The notes beneath the pieces were generated by a model. It worked only from the letters and a program-made list of their open reading frames with translations. It had not been told where the DNA came from and made no database searches. This document shows, one piece after another, positions 33,378 through 33,828 of a DNA stretch of 33,828 bases (the stretch's first letter is position 1; every line of letters starts with the position of its first letter). Source of the DNA: Roseovarius sp. (GTDB lineage: Bacteria > Pseudomonadota > Alphaproteobacteria > Rhodobacterales > Rhodobacteraceae); assembly GCA_024636515.1 (NCBI GenBank), contig JAGXGX010000172.1, positions 1 to 33,828 of the forward strand, in the 5' to 3' direction. A program made the translations under genes and the position numbers.

Positions 33378-33828
33378 TCAATAGTTACCCAATATCTTCA
33401 CCACTCGTTTAGTTTGTGCTCGTAAGGCGTTGGGATCGGCGATCTGCCCGCCGCCATGCATATTGCTTCTAGTAAACTCATTCAGGGCTCTAAGGTCGAT
33501 GACTGAGGCGTACAGTTGATCTTCAATTCCGGCTTCTTCGATATTGTTGATCATGGGGACCAGACTATCGGAGCTCAAGAAGCGGTCAGGAAACCTCAGT
33601 TTTAGATAGTCCTCAAGTAGTGGCCTGATGGATTGATGCACAGTCATTTGTGTCGTTTCGGGCAGTAACTGCCCATGATTGGCGTACTCTCTTACGATTT
33701 CAGCTTGGCGAACATATAGAGACTTCATCTCAGCCTCACTAGACCATGTCTCGATTTGACCTCGTCCACCATCATCGCAAAGTAACTGATATGACCGTTG
33801 CGAGGCTTTTTCTGAGTCTTTCTCGATC
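33378..33828 (-). CDS. C-terminal part of an AAA-family ATPase-like protein (5' end outside the window)
   Basis: The minus-strand frame is open from the window edge to TGA at 33378-33380, giving 149 residues of C-terminus; the ATG at 33728 is internal, since the frame runs on upstream without a stop. The segment TVHQSIRPLLEDYLKLRFPD followed by the later IDLRALNEFTRSNMHGGG resembles the C-terminal end of AAA_13/RloC-like ATPases, where a helical region ends with a conserved (N/D)-(E/D)-(F/Y)-S/T-x-x-x-H-H/G pattern. Such proteins occur in restriction and anti-phage loci. Base composition is clearly richer in A and T than the rest of the window, a sign of transfer. The Walker motifs lie outside, so the name is provisional. 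Confidence 0.6.
   Translation of the reverse strand, partial: IEKDSEKASQRSYQLLCDDGGRGQIETWSSEAEMKSLYVRQAEIVREYANHGQLLPETTQMTVHQSIRPLLEDYLKLRFPDRFLSSDSLVPMINNIEEAGIEDQLYASVIDLRALNEFTRSNMHGGGQIADPNALRAQTKRVVKILGNY

Noticed and set aside
33201-33425. Plus-strand frame of 74 codons after the tRNA-Met fragment
   Set aside because: It begins in the direct repeats, overlaps the end of the AAA-like gene on the other strand, and has no domain.

Overview
The window looks like chromosomal DNA of an alphaproteobacterium of the Rhodobacteraceae (Roseobacter/Rhodobacter group). Evidence: high GC, the hflK-hflC-DUF2065-Do protease block downstream of rpiA and gor, and above all a trgA-trgB-cysK block as described for the tellurite-resistance locus of Rhodobacter sphaeroides. 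Family assignments come from reading motifs and domain order by eye; no database was searched.

Layout. 1-99 is the tail of an upstream gene. 147-2999 (+) carries the outer-membrane assembly lipoprotein bamB and the ribosome-assembly GTPase der. 3015-8984 (-) carries a TspO/MBR-like membrane protein, serS, a Bcr/CflA-type MFS exporter, an orphan Tat-exported peptide-type ABC binding protein and a glutathione S-transferase. 9154-15526 (+) carries rpiA, gor, hflK, hflC, a small DUF2065 protein and a DegP/DegQ-type protease, closed by a clear terminator. 15931-18957 (+) holds a BCCT osmolyte transporter and a class V PLP enzyme. 19012-27608 (+) is a tightly packed run: phrB, cfa, trgA, trgB, cysK, a DUF3772/MscS channel and an AlaX-type tRNA editing protein. 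Several of these genes abut or overlap by 4 nt. tRNA-Ser(GGA) and its terminator end the core-like part.

From about 27.8 kb the DNA is accessory. A noncoding stretch dense in the hexamer AACAGG leads to a serine-recombinase cassette. On the minus strand lie DUF3489, DUF2924 and a large serine recombinase. Diverging from them across 184 bp lie a ParB-domain/DNA-methyltransferase fusion and two paralogous DUF5681 proteins. Both arms are translationally coupled. The cassette stops 18 nt before the 3' half of an initiator tRNA-Met, which looks like an attachment-site scar. Short direct repeats that could be integrase arm sites follow. The window ends inside an AT-richer minus-strand gene that resembles the C-terminus of an AAA ATPase of a kind often found in defence islands.

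The core genes serve envelope protein quality control, thiol/oxidant handling (gor, gst, cysK, trgAB) and osmotic stress (BCCT, MscS). The best candidate for an undescribed system is the 27.8-33.1 kb cassette with its AACAGG repeat field.
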